A stretch of DNA of 64,000 bases from Hydrangea macrophylla (lineage: Eukaryota > Streptophyta > Magnoliopsida > Cornales > Hydrangeaceae). The notes beneath the pieces are model-generated. The model saw only the letters and a program-made list of their open reading frames with translations. It was not told the DNA's origin and did not search any database. The stretch's first letter is position 1; each line of letters opens with the position of its first letter. Both the position numbers and the translations under genes were made by a program. Positions 22,015 through 33,254 of the stretch are shown one piece after another. The DNA lies in contig CM066988.1 of the NCBI GenBank assembly GCA_033977485.1, positions 75,383,169 to 75,447,168 on the forward strand, in the 5' to 3' direction.

Positions 22015-23379
22015 TGATCTAGTCAGAATCAAGATATAAAAGTATTCTTTACTTTTCAAAAGATTTGCAGTGTGGAAGTAAAGGTCGAACCCACAGAGAT
22101 TGATTACTACAGCTCTTAATTTTAAAACCTAAGTCTAATTAACTAAGAAAAACGGATTTGATTTGGATTTTAATTAAACTAATAACAATAAAACTAGATC
22201 TAAACTATGAAAGCAATTAAAAGTGTTTTAAATAATGTTTAAGGGAACCTAGGATTGCAAATCCACCACTAGCTTCATAATAGGAATATTTATGAATTAC
22301 TTTAGCTTATTACGTTGGATGAATATGGGGAATTGTAGCTACAAGCCCAATTCCTCCGACAAGAAGATAATCATGGTTCAAGCACCAACATAATCCATCT
22401 TCGGGTAGCACGAATTATCTCACACTAAACTAGGGTTGTGATCTAATCCGTCTAACCTAGGCATGGACTATTCGGATACTTGATAGCACGAATCAATAAA
22501 GCACCATCACAAGTAAACAATCTAAACAAGCACAACAAGAATAGATCGTTGAGCACATCACAGTCAAAATAGATCTAAGACAAGAATAAATTCTGAAAGC
22601 AATGATTTAATCAATGTAAGTACGATTTATTTATAAAAATCCTCCAAACATGTGACTGTCATCCATACATAATAAAACTAAAATAAAAACATAAATAAAA
22701 CCCTATTACTCGTCTAGGGCTTCATTGAAACCCTAGATCTATGATCTAGCCGTCCATGGAAGTAGTAGATAGCAAGAGGTTGATGGAGGAGGCCATGGAA
22801 ACCCTTGGTCTTCTTCTTCTTCTCCTTGCTTCCCTCTCTTCAATGGCTGGAAGTATGGTTGTAGAATATGTATGTATGGGTGTGTAACCCTTTAATTGAA
22901 GTAAAATAGAGTATATATAGATTTACAACAAGTTTTGGAAGCCTTTACAACCCGAAACAGACTGAAACTGATGTAATTTACAATCTGGACGTCATTCAGC
23001 AGTTTCGTTTGCACAGGAGTCTTCAGTATACTGAAATACGCAACTTTGCTTTTTACACATATCGCGCGAGCGGGTCGCGCGAGCGCGACAATTGGACCTT
23101 CGCGCGCGCGGATCGCGCGAGCGGTTTTGGGGATCTAGCGCGAGCGGATCGCGCGAGCGATTTCTAGATTTCGCGGGCGCGGGCGCGGGTCGCGCGCGCG
23201 ACTTGTCTTTTTCAGCTTCTTTACTTCTGCTTTTTCACCATGTTTAGCCTGGTTTAGTTGATTTCTTCCAAAACCTGTCAGAAAATAGAAAATGAAGTAA
23301 AAATATACAAAAACAAGATAAAATGGTACTAACAAATGTTCGTTAAGGCGTATAATTAGGATTAGTTCTCTCCCGATCA
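22015..23379 (-). repeat. 5' LTR of gypsy element 1
   Basis: 1,365 bp, TGATCTAGTCAG...CTCCCGATCA on the plus strand. It pairs with 14955-16300 and carries a longer CpG-rich array (23061-23200). Confidence 0.93.
22911..22920 (-). promoter_or_regulatory. Candidate TATA box of gypsy element 1 5' LTR
   Basis: The minus strand reads CTATATATAC. The copy in the 3' LTR is at 15851-15860. It lies just downstream, in sense direction, of the CpG-rich array, an arrangement repeated in gypsy element 2. Confidence 0.5.
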
Positions 23380-24316
23380 GTACAACTGCTGCAGTATTAG
23401 GCTGTGGAGGCCTATATGAACGCTGCTGAGATTGGTTGTCAGATTTCCAATGAGAAGATTGAGGTTGCTGGTGTTGTGGTGATCTACCATGTGAGGGCTG
23501 GTTGCTGCTATTGGGCTGGTTTGCACGACCCAACCTAGGACACTGAGCCTTTCAATGACCCTTCTCCTTACAGTAGCTGCATACATCACTACCAACTCTC
23601 GAGTAAGGCTTATTCTGATTGTTGGACTGTGGTCGAAAAGGGGCTGCTAAAACAGACGGAGTAGAGTCGAGGAGAATTCCTTTTCCAGACTGTGTCTTGA
23701 GACGTATTTCCTCGGCTACTAACTCATGAACAACAGAATCAACGGACGGAAGTGGGCTACGATGGAGAATGGACCCACGAAGGCCCTCAAAATCTTCACG
23801 TAGAGCCATCAAAAACTGAAATAGACGTTGTTCCTCCCTACTAGTGATATATGGTGCAAAGGCCCGCAATTCGGGCGACTCCATGAGAGCTAACTGATCC
23901 CAAAGATCTGTCATTGTAGAATAGAACTCCTGAACACTCAAATTTTTTTGTTCAAGGGCACGAATATCACACTCTAATTGGTACCTTTTCGCAAAATTGG
24001 ACTGTGTAAATAATTTAGCCAAATGATCCCACACCTCCTTTGCATATTCAAACTTTGCCAACTGCATACCTATTGAGGGAGCAACAGAGTTGTTGATCCA
24101 AGTAATGATTTTCGAATTATTTGTATCCCAAACATCTAGCAACTCTGCAAATTTATCAGCATTTTCATTCGTAGGTTTACTAAAATCCCCATTGATATAA
24201 CCCCACATCTTCTTCCTCTTCAGAAAATTTTTCATCACATAATTCCAATATGCAAAATTCTTGCCATCGAGTTTAACACTAATCGCTTGAAGCGAATCAT
24301 CACGTTCAGTAGCCAT
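23380..24316 (-). pseudogene. Copia element 1 gag
   Basis: Minus-strand gag, start taken at the ATG of MATERDDSLQ (24316), about 210 bases after the PBS; a longer ATG at 24391 adds a hydrophobic stretch unlikely to belong. Visible copia gag features are NYVMKNFLKRKKMWGYINGD near the N terminus, QLECDIRALEQ in the middle, and a zinc knuckle CSYCKEKGH near the end. The codon for Trp after GH is TGA (about 23549), interrupting the knuckle. Beyond it the same frame goes on with KAQCPRLGR and a Pro/Gln/Ser-rich linker to 23380, where gypsy element 1 is inserted. The frame resumes at 14954. Confidence 0.88.
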
Positions 24317-24525
24317 TACGAAAACGAAGCAATTAAATAACACAAAACAAGCGAACCCAAAATCAAAGACAGATCCAAAAACACAAAACAAACGAACCAG
24401 AATCAGACAGATCCAAAAACGAGCGCAAAGCAGTGCGAGATCTAAATACGAATCCGAATCCGAATCAGCGAGAAATCCAACAACGAACCAAAATCATCCG
24501 AAAATCGTGAATGAGATTCGAACAT

Positions 24526-24537
24526 GCTCTGATACCA
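24526..24537 (-). promoter_or_regulatory. Primer-binding site, initiator tRNA-Met type (copia 1)
   Basis: The minus strand reads TGGTATCAGAGC directly next to the 5' LTR with no spacer, the standard copia PBS. Confidence 0.92.
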
Positions 24538-24735
24538 TGTGAATATATTAAATAATCAAGAAAATACAAAGGGAAAGAGAAAAGAGAGCTAGAGTTTTTC
24601 ATAACACTAAAATTGAATGAATGAATACAATGAAAAAGAAGAGGCAATAATAATATAATATATAGGTATACAGTATTACCCTAATATAAAAGAAAAGACT
24701 GAACTACCCTAAAGCTAATAAAACTAATTCCAACA
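24538..24735 (-). repeat. 5' LTR of copia element 1
   Basis: 198 bp, TGTGAATATATT...TTCCAACA on the plus strand, followed by the duplication CCTAA (24736-24740). Confidence 0.93.
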
Positions 24736-24740
24736 CCTAA

Positions 24741-25302
24741 CATAGGCTTAAGAGAACTAACTAAGAGCATGTTTAACAGGGAAATTGTTTAAGGAAATCA
24801 TAATGTCAGAGCAGTTTCTTTCAATGCCATAGTAAATTTTAACGCCTTTTTTTTATTTGTAATGGAAAAAATCCTTTAGTAATATTAAAAATCCGTTAGA
24901 AAAATTATGGGCTGCTCTGGCATTAATAAAAACTGTTCTAGCAATATGAGCAGCCATTGCTTATAGCATGTTATTTTAGCCAAAATTTAGTTTAGCTATC
25001 TACTATTCAACCTTCAATTCTAACAGTGCTCTTTATTTTTTCTAGTCGTCTTGCTTTATATTATTTTCCATGATTGAGATTTTTGCCAATTGAATAATGA
25101 AAGATCCAAAGGTTGAAATTTAAAGAGAGAATATAGAGAATCATTCTCCATAGTCAAAAAGGTAAATATTAAAAAAAACTAGCCATATGTGGCTAGCCTA
25201 CTAGGCTGCTAACTATTCTGTCTGAAAAGTTAAAACTCCAGTTTGCTAGAGATGATCAAAGATAGTGAATCGCCCATCTCAAAAACCTAATCTAATGCAA
25301 GT
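24741..25302. other. AT-rich intergenic spacer
   Basis: The empty-site continuation of the sequence ending at 7993. No gene, repeat unit or known element end is recognised. Confidence 0.5.
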
Positions 25303-25439
25303 ATTCGACTACATGCCTAATTGCCTAAGGGTAGTGTGATATTATAACTATTTTGGATTAATTGCACTTTGCACTATTCGACTACAGGCCCAAGGGTAGT
25401 CTCATATTATAATTATTTTGGATTAATTGCACTTTGCAC
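25303..25439. repeat. About 70-bp tandem duplication including a MITE terminus
   Basis: ATTCGACTACA...AAGGGTAGT...GGATTAATTGCACTTTGCAC occurs twice in a row (25303-25375 and 25376-25439; the second copy lacks about 10 bases). Each copy ends with the terminal repeat of the MITE that follows, so the MITE end and its left flank were duplicated together. Confidence 0.8.
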
Positions 25440-25690
25440 CTTTAAAGTTTTAAATTTTGTACTTTAAAGTTTTAAATTTTGTACTTTGGTCCCTAAAGTT
25501 TGGGATGAATTGCACTTTAGTCCCTCCAAGACTTTTTGCGATGAAATTTTCACTTTTAGTGGCGAAATCATTAGATTTGGACTTATTTGTCACATTGTGA
25601 AATTTTAAGGACCAAAGTGCCAACTTTAAAACTTTAGAGTGCAAAGTGCAAAACTATCCAAATTTCAGGAGTGCAAAGTGCAATTAATCC
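25420..25690. mobile_element. MITE, Mutator-like, 271 bp
   Basis: Perfect 20-bp terminal inverted repeats GGATTAATTGCACTTTGCAC (25420-25439) and its complement (25671-25690). Flanking 9-mers AATTATTTT and TATTATTTT match at 8 of 9 positions, fitting a 9-bp Mutator-type duplication. The interior is AT-rich and non-coding with further complementary blocks (ACTTTAAAG-type), so the element can fold on itself. Confidence 0.75.
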
Positions 25691-25699
25691 TATTATTTT

Positions 25700-26600
25700 T
25701 TTTTCAAAAACTTCTTTAGTACTTCATGATATGTCAACAAAAATAATGCTGTTGGCTTTGATTGTAAGTTAGGCAATGAATGAACATACTTTTCCTATAA
25801 AATTAGCCAAACTTATACACACACATATATATATATATATATATTAATTTCTAGGTAATGCCGTAATGTTTGGTCCAATATTTTTATTTGCGTGAACGCA
25901 TCAAACAAACTACAATCTAATTAAAACCATTCTAAATGATTTGTCGCCAAACTTTCGAGCATCAATGGCATGTGTTCACATTGGCATACAAATAAATACC
26001 TAATATTTTACTTCTCTCTAAACATCAGTCCATAAAGCACCCCGTTGAAAAATTGGATTTAATTAGTGCTATATATTTTTGCACTATATGTGCCGTGGTT
26101 AGTTATTTTTTTTCCTTTAATATTGATAAAATTAGTCCTAAGCTCAGATAAAAGAGGAGGATTTAGGTAGCTAAAAACTAAACGAATGGTTTGTTTGTTT
26201 TTTTTTTTTTTTTTAAATTTGTTAGGAACATATCGTAACAGACTTAAGTGAGGTTATGGTCTCGAACAGAACCAACATAAAAGAATTCAAGTAGCCGACT
26301 GCAAATATTTTCAAAAAAGGTGTAGTGATAAGTTAATTTCAATTTGTATACTTAATACACGACAATACCATTGAAAACATGCATATTTAGCAAAAAAAAA
26401 TAAAAATTAAATGTTTAATTATAAACACTTCGTTAAATTTCTTAATAGCAATGCGGCATACAACCAGGCCAAGTTTGCTTGTAAAATGCGAAAAGAAATT
26501 GAAGGTAACCAAAAAAAAAGATTGGCTTAGGCCCAATTTTCATTTATTTTTTTATATAATGAATTAGCCTATATAATTGTATTTTAGTCCACCTTAATTA
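25700..26600. other. AT-rich intergenic spacer
   Basis: No gene seen. Includes a CA/TA microsatellite at about 25818-25845 and poly-T runs near 26200. GGTGTAGTG at 26318-26326 resembles a CACTA end but lacks subterminal repeats. Confidence 0.5.
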
Positions 26601-27010
26601 ATTTTTTTTTTCTTTTTTTTGTGGCGGCAAATAATTTCATTAATACATAGATAGGTAAAAAGACCTATCAACAAGTCCAAAAAGAGCACTCATATCTGGA
26701 TACTAGTCAAATAAAACTACACCCAAAAGCAAAAAATAGCCCAAGAAGAAAAAAACTTTAGTCACCCAAACTTGGATCAAATAGTGGCCTAAATAACCCC
26801 AAAAACAAAAACAAACCTAAACACTCATATCATTGACACAAGGTCGCTTTAGCTACCAATAGACACCTCCGTGATCAAATCGAAAATTTATTTGACTATC
26901 AACCGCAACCTGCATCTCACCCATCACCAAATTAGTCACCTCTTATTATCACTCTGCCTTGAAGAACCACAAGTCTCTTCAGCCAAACAACAGCTCATTC
27001 CATACAAACT
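26601..27010 (-). mobile_element. Probable LINE 3' end with poly-A tail
   Basis: On the minus strand this reads as T/G-rich 3' untranslated sequence (GGGCTATTTTTTGCTTTTGG) followed by TATTAATGAAATTATTTGCC and an A-rich tail of about 20 bases (complement of 26601-26620). That is the usual form of a plant L1-type LINE 3' end. No clear ORF2 protein is readable upstream. The upstream limit near 27010 is arbitrary. Confidence 0.4.
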
Positions 27011-27849
27011 TCCCAGAACAAAGTCACCTCTCAGTCTAACCCAACTCAAATTATTTTACATCGATCAGTCCAAGTTTTTACTACTTGTAATTTTTTAGTC
27101 CAAATGTAGTCTAATCCATCCAAAATTAAGAAATTTTTTTTAGTACATGTGATATTTAGTCTAGTGCATCCCAATTAAGTGTTCTACACCCAATTTGACA
27201 TTATACTTTGTTGATAAATAGACCCAACATATAGAAACATTATCCCAAAAGATAATATTGTTCTTAAATAGACTCAATTTAACACCATATCTCATTATGT
27301 ATAAATAAAATCCAAAATTATTATATTTTTCAAGTGCATAACCCCGTATAGCTTCGTTAGCTCCTAAAAAAAATTTCTGACTCCCCCGTTACCTCTAAAC
27401 GCTCCGTGCTATTCCGAGCCGCCCATGTATGTTCACCAAGGCCCCAATTTTAAAATTTTGTCAGTGCGGAACGTGCCCAAATGAGCTCTTAGTAATTTGT
27501 AAACGTCAAATAATAATCACTGGTTAGGATTTATGAATAAAAGTCAACTTTTGGTAAAATTACACATCAACCAGCACATATTTATGGCAATGGCATGGAC
27601 CAAGTGAATAGGGTACAACTGGACATGACACTCTCTTTTCGGTGGGTTATATGGGTCATGAAAATTAGTGCAATTTTGTGGCTTATAACATTTTGCCGGC
27701 AAAAGTGCCAATTATTATAGGGATAATTAAACAATATATCTAATTTTTTTTAATAAAATTTAAGAGTTATTTTATTATTTTTAAAATAGAAAACTATCAT
27801 TTTTTTTTTTTTGTAAAATAAAAAAAGTCGTCAAATTTTAGATGACATT
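27011..27849. other. AT-rich intergenic spacer
   Basis: Nothing recognisable apart from homopolymer A/T runs. Confidence 0.5.
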
Positions 27850-28014
27850 GTGGAGCAACTCTGCAAAACGTTTGCGGGTAACTCTTGACAACATAGGGAG
27901 CAATTCGTTTCAAAGTCGGGTGTAACCCTTCACAACGTCGCAAGCAAGTCTTTCAAACATTGGAAGCAATCATCCCAACGTTTTAGTGTAAGTTCACAAT
28001 GTTGAAAATATAAA
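27850..28014. repeat. Degenerate 22-bp minisatellite, seven units
   Basis: Anchor blocks of the type GAGCAACTC/GGGTAACTC/GAGCAATTC start at 27853, 27876, 27898, 27920, 27942, 27964 and 27986, a steady 22-base period (one step of 23). Units are strongly diverged, so the array is old. Confidence 0.65.
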
Positions 28015-30000
28015 ATAGACTAAAACACAAAATAACAATTCAAAAGTTGAAGTTTTTTTTTAATTTTATTGATGACATTTTATTTTATTTTTTTTAATGA
28101 TTATTGATATTTTTTAATTTAAAAAAATAATAGACTAACTTTTAAATTATGTACAAAAAGTTGACTGAAATGTAATTATCTCATTATATTAAAATTAAAA
28201 GATCGCTTTGGTAGGTAAATGAGATGAGGTTGATTTCATGCACATCTGGCATTGTGTTCCAGAAAGATGGTGTCCTATTATAGAGCAACTTGGCTATAAT
28301 ACAACAATGGATAGCTATAATTCGAGCACCAACTTGCTTATGGTGCCTTAAATATTCTTGTGCTGTATGGACTAAATGTGATGGTCCTAACTTTGGGTTT
28401 TTTCCAACCTAGTGGAACTAGCTAGAAAGGCCTGTATTTCGGATGGAACAGATTAGAAACGATTGTATCTTTCAAAAATTTTAAAATTTTTAAAATGTAA
28501 AAAGCCTTTTCAATACCAATTCCAAAATTTTCATGTGATGTTTGACTCCGAAGTTTTGGAAATATTAGAATTTTTAGAAATTTTCAGATTGAAATTTTCG
28601 AAAATTTTAGAATTTTCAAGCAAAAATCAACATATCATTATTTCAAAATTTGTATAGTAGATTTTCTATAAATTGGATTTTCAAACAAAAGTTTTTAATA
28701 TTGTAGTCAAACACCCATTTTGATGTAGAATATGTGTATTTTTATATGCACCATTAAAAAAAAGTTTAGAATATTTCGGAATATATTGCGATTTTTTTTA
28801 AAATTTTACTTTCACTTTAAAGATAGATGCTATAAAAATAGCCCACTTCGGAAAATATTTAGAATATTTTCGGATCAGAAATTTTGAATTTTCTGAAATT
28901 CCAGAATTATTTTAATTTGAATCCAAAATTTTTTTTTTTTCAAAATTTTCAAAAATCAGAATTTCTAAATTCAAAATTGGGATTGGAATCAAAATTTTCA
29001 TGCCAAATTGCACTCCTAAGTGGAACACTGTTTTGTGGTTCTACACACTAAAAAATGACCCCCAAACATAATTTTGCGTTTTCTCATGTGTATAGGTTGA
29101 CTCTTAGAGTAAGGGTTGACCCTTAGAGCAGGCAAGAGAGATAGACATCTGGGATCACTAACTTTGGTCGACCTTTATGGGTCTCAAACAATATAGGGTT
29201 ATGACCATTGTAAAAAGCTATGTATATAAAATGTTGACTTAATAATACCAAACTCAAAATTGAAATATGTATGTATAATGCATTGGACCAATGTAATCCA
29301 ACTCACCTTAAATACATGGTCCAACTCAATTTCTTCTCTATTTAATTTTAAAAGAGAGAGAGAGAATAGTTATCCTCATCAAAAGGGGAAAAAAAAAAAA
29401 GACATAATAATTATCTACACCTTCATATAAAAGAGCCTTATTTTCAATTCAATTATCCTTATTTGGTATTTTGTTAACTATATGCATTTTTCATTTTGTC
29501 TCTCTCAAATACTACAATTGCTTATATCTATACACTTTTTTGAGTTATTAAGGATATGTTTGGGGGTATTTCTATAAGTCCAAGGAGATAAATAGCCTTA
29601 AATCACTTTTCTTAATTTTATTTAATATTAAAATGAGGATTCAATCAACTTTTAAAAAATATTACCAGAATTGAGGATCCGATCAACTTTGAAAAAAAAA
29701 ATTACAATAAAAATCATAATTCAATCAACTTTTAAAAAATTGTTTGGCACAACTAAGTTTTGCTTCTGGTTTCCTTTTTTCTTTTTTTCCAAACAGGCCA
29801 CTAAATGGACCAATCAAGAGGTTCAATGTCTACCACATTGATTGGACTGTGGGCTATGCCATGTTTGGCTTTGTTTTTATTTTTGTTTTTGTTTTTGTTT
29901 TGTGTTTATTTGTTTGTTTGTTTTATTTTTTTTTTAATAATTTTTTTTGTGTGTTTCGATCATGTATTTTTTTCCTTCAAAAAGTGGGATTGGCATATAA
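28015..30000. other. AT-rich spacer with AAATTTTC low-complexity stretch
   Basis: Between about 28460 and 29010 the DNA is dominated by runs such as AATTTTAAAATTTTT and GAAATTTTCG. ORFs here are compositional. A GA run lies at 29352-29364 and T-rich DNA at 29870-29950. Confidence 0.5.
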
Positions 30001-31180
30001 ATTTAATTTATACACATACTTATAAGTAAAATTGATTGAACACTTTGATATAAGTTGAATTTTATACACATGCCTATGAATGATAAATTTACTTTTATTA
30101 CACAATGTTATCGATATTACACACAAAATATCTATAAATTTAATATTATGCCTAAAAATTTGATTTACACACATGACCGATTTTGCAATGTTATCGATAT
30201 TACACACACAATGTCTATAAATTTAATGGTATGCCTACAAATTTGATTTACACACACAACCAAGTTTGCAAATATTAAAATTAAATTTATAGGAATTGTA
30301 CCAAAAAAAAAAAAAAAACAAGCACACACACACACACACAAAAAAAAGGATAGACTATAAATTAAATTTAGGCATATGTGTGTAATGAATTAAATTTCTA
30401 ATTCAAAATATATAATTCAATTTATAGGCATGTGTGTGTAATACCAAGTAAAATAAAATTTATAGCCTATAAATTCAATTTAGGCATGTAATCGTAATCC
30501 AATATTAAATATATCAATTTAATTTTATTAAATTTCTTTGTGACTGTAAATTAAATTTATAGATATTTTCAGGCATGGGTGTTCAAATGGGTGTATGTAA
30601 ATTATATTTATAGGCATGTGTGTGTGTGTAACATCAACAATATGAATATAAAATAAAATTCACAAATTGATATTGTAGATTGTGCGTAATATCCAAATAT
30701 AAAATTAAATTATAGGGATTTCAATTTATAAGTATTGTAAAATAATACACACACACACACAAACAACACTCACACACACACACACTCAAAATATTAACAC
30801 ATATAAATTAAATTTAGAAATAAATGTGCCTATAAATTTTATTTCATATTTTGATATTATACAATTTAGTTGCTTTTCGTAAGGCGTCTCACTATGTTTA
30901 TGTATTTCAGTTATTTATTTATTTGTATCACACACGCATGCCTATTAATTTAATTTTATATTTTCATATTACACGCACAATGCCTATAAAGTAAATGCCA
31001 TATTTTGATATCACGCGCACTTACCTATAAATTTAATGTAGACAAATGTTTCGTAATTTAATTTTCATTTGATTTTATATTAATATTATAGATTGTGGAT
31101 AATATAAAAATAAAAAAAAAATCAATTTATCGGCATGTGTATGTAATATCAAAATATAAAATAAAATTTATTTAAATTCA
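30000..31180. repeat. Degenerate CA/ATAGGCAT-rich repeat array in both orientations
   Basis: Blocks such as ACACACATGCCTATAAATTT occur many times on the plus strand up to about 30250. Their complement (AAATTTATAGGCATGTGTGTG) occurs between about 30350 and 30640, and forward blocks return after about 30930. Two adjacent units (AATGTTATCGATATTACACA at 30104 and 30187) have an 83-base period. CA microsatellites are embedded. Confidence 0.65.
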
Positions 31181-31378
31181 ATTTTACCATGAGTTTGCGT
31201 CTTACACAAGCCACCCCCCTAGTACTGAAAATTCAGTGTCAAGAAATGCAATGTTTCAAATGAAATAGATCGCATTCAATGATTTTTTTTTCCAACAAAC
31301 TCATTTCATGGATGGAGCAAATAACAATCATTATATTGATCAACCTTGATTAAAAAAAAAAAAAAACCAAAACAAAAG

Positions 31379-31405
31379 GAAGAAGAAGAAGAAGAAGAAG
31401 AAGAA
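31379..31405. repeat. (GAA)n microsatellite
   Basis: About nine GAA units immediately before the CACTA terminus. Confidence 0.9.
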
Positions 31406-31413
31406 GGTGATAA

Positions 31414-31924
31414 CACTACACCAAAAATACCAAATTGGCACCCTTCGCGCATTTTAATTTATCACGGTTATAAACATTGCCAAAATTTGGCACTGTTTTA
31501 AACCAATTTGGCATTGTTTTAAGCCAATTTGGCACTGTTTTAAACAGTGCCAAAATTGAACCGTTGCAAGTCGTGCTAGGTTGACAGAAACCGTGCCATT
31601 ACAACTAAAGTAAAATGCTTGACCCAAAAAAAAAAGAAGTTTGACTAAAGTTTTCCGCTGTCTTTTTTTACCAAATTTCCCAAACCCACCCCCCCCCCTC
31701 CCCCCCCAAAAAAAAAAAAAAACTCTTCTAAATCCCTCCGTCTTTCTTCTTCAAAGTCTCCCCAACCTCAAGCTCCCTCCATCTCCTCCATCTCTCGTCT
31801 AATGAACACCACCGAACCACTGCTCCTAACCACTCCTCTCATCCTCTCGATTTCCTCCATCACGTACCTATCCCTGTCCTGCTACGGTTTTTACCCCCCA
31901 GCCCCCCTTCCTGATCATCACTAC
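31414..31924 (+). mobile_element. Terminus of a CACTA (En/Spm-like) DNA transposon, truncated
   Basis: Starts CACTACACCAAAAATACC. Over the next 150 bases it carries subterminal repeats of GGCACTGTTTTAAACCAATT type, including a near-perfect palindrome at 31528-31554 (TTTGGCACTGTTT and its complement). Terminal CACTA plus repeated subterminal motifs in both orientations is diagnostic for this superfamily. The element is cut at 31925 by the 5' LTR of gypsy element 2. The opposite terminus is not in the window and no transposase is seen. The tail of this segment (31740-31900) is CT-rich. Confidence 0.7.
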
Positions 31925-33231
31925 TAATCGGGAGCGAACAAGTCCTAATTACACGCCTTAATTCATATTTGTTAGCACTTTGTATCCTATTTTTGTGTAC
32001 TTTTACTTTGTTTTCTGTTTTCTAGCAGGTTTTGGAAGAAAACAAAGAGTTCCAGGCTAAATAAGGTGTAAAAATAGAAGAAAAGAAGTAGAAAAAGCCA
32101 TAACGAGCGAGCGGCCCGCTCGCGCGACAATCTAGAACCTCGCTTACGCGATCAGTACAAAATAGTGAAAATGCGTATTTTTTAGTGCTGAAGACCCCTA
32201 CGCGAACGGAATTGCCTAATTACGTTCAAAAAGTGAATTACAACAGTTTCAGTCGAAGCAGGTTTACAAAAGCTCTTCTAATCCCTCTACAAATATATAA
32301 AGCTCATTCTAAAGCAATTAGAGGTGACACACATTATTACACATCAATACTTACATCCTTACATAAACCTTTGGAGGCAAAGAGAAGAAGAAGATCTAGT
32401 TTGAAGGTTTCTGATGGCCACAATCAACTTCATCTCAATGTTTTCATCACTTATGTGCAATTAAACTTCTCTTCTAGAGTTTCAATGAAACCCTAGCTAT
32501 GTAAAGGGGGATTCTTTGCTTTCTTACTTTAGGATTTTATGTATTTGGATAGTAATTGTATGTTTGAGGAGTATTTATAGATAATCGGATTTTTAATGAT
32601 AATAATCAAGAGTATTTTCAATTTATTCTTGTCTTAGATTCTTCCTTATGCTTATTAAACTCAATATTCCTTGATTTCTGTGATTGATAGGAATATTTAC
32701 ATGCAATAGTGCTTATGTGATTGCGATGTTTATATCTTTTATAATTTATGCCTAGGAAAGATGAGTTATGCTACACCCTAGTTATAGGTAAATAATTCAT
32801 GTGAACCGAAGATGAGTTATGCTTAGGTTAAACTAGTAATATCCTATTGTTGATACTATTGGGCTTGTAGCTACGATAGATCGTGACTATCCAATCATAA
32901 AACTTAAAGTAGAAAGTATAGACCTCCAATGCATAGTTAGTGGAGGATTTGTAATCCTAGATCCCATCTACACATATTAAAACAATCTTGAATTTGGCAT
33001 TCGTTTACTTAGATTTAATTTTAGTATCTTATGTCCATAATTTCATAGTTTAGTTAATAGTAGGAATTAAATCAATAACCAATCAAACTTTTGTATTCTA
33101 TAACTAAATAGATTTAGGTTTTCTTAATTAACGGATAAAAATAATCAATCTCTGTGGGTTCGACCTTTACTTCCACACTACAAATCCTTAGAAAGTAAAG
33201 CATACTTTATATCTTGATTTTGACGAGATCA
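31925..33231 (+). repeat. 5' LTR of gypsy element 2
   Basis: 1,307 bp, TAATCGGGAGCGAAC (first G lost relative to TGATCGGGAG) to TTTTGACGAGATCA. It contains two short CGCGAGCGGCCCGCTCGCGCG-like blocks near 32105-32130 and the TATA motif TATATAAAG at 32294-32302. Confidence 0.88.
32294..32302 (+). promoter_or_regulatory. Candidate TATA box of gypsy element 2 LTR
   Basis: TATATAAAG, conserved at 54649-54657 in the partial 3' LTR. It lies about 150-190 bases downstream of the CpG-rich motifs. Confidence 0.55.
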
Positions 33232-33236
33232 ATTTT

Positions 33237-33254
33237 TGGCGCCGTTGCTAGGGA
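33237..33254 (+). promoter_or_regulatory. Primer-binding site, tRNA-Asp type, two mismatches
   Basis: TGGCGCCGTTGCTAGGGA, 5 bases after the LTR. Compared with gypsy element 1 it has TA for CG at positions 13-14, consistent with decay. Confidence 0.88.

Larger units (their letters stand above)
14955..23379 (-). mobile_element. Ty3/gypsy element 1, complete but lacking RT and integrase
   Basis: 8,425 bp inserted in copia element 1 with a perfect GTACA duplication (14950-14954 and 23380-23384). LTRs 14955-16300 and 22015-23379 begin TGATC and end GATCA. Sense is minus: the PBS for tRNA-Asp lies beside the right LTR, the PPT beside the left. Inside is one long ORF with gag and protease (18844-21540). 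No RT, RNase H or integrase is found in the 2.5 kb between its stop and the 3' LTR. The tRNA-Asp PBS and the likeness of the related element at 31925 suggest the Athila/Calypso branch. It is a non-autonomous derivative that could move only with enzymes in trans. Confidence 0.93.
7999..24735 (-). mobile_element. Ty1/copia retrotransposon 1, host of two nested insertions
   Basis: The outer limits are short LTRs (7999-8197 and 24538-24735) starting TGTGAATATATTAA and ending in CA, with perfect CCTAA duplications outside. Sense is minus: tRNA-Met PBS beside the right LTR, purine tract beside the left LTR. The protein order gag, protease, integrase, RT, RNase H is that of copia. A solo LTR (8417-11860) and a whole gypsy element (14955-23379) were inserted later. 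Subtracting them and their duplications leaves about 4.86 kb. The coding frame carries at least three premature stops, so the element is dead. The LTRs differ at about 7 of 198 positions by hand count. Confidence 0.95.

Noticed and set aside
26318..26326. GGTGTAGTG as the opposite terminus of the CACTA element
   Set aside because: It lies on the wrong side to pair with 31414 and has no subterminal repeats.
29744..30029. Phe-rich ORFs resembling membrane proteins
   Set aside because: They derive from (T)n and TTTGTTTG low-complexity DNA and overlap in two frames.
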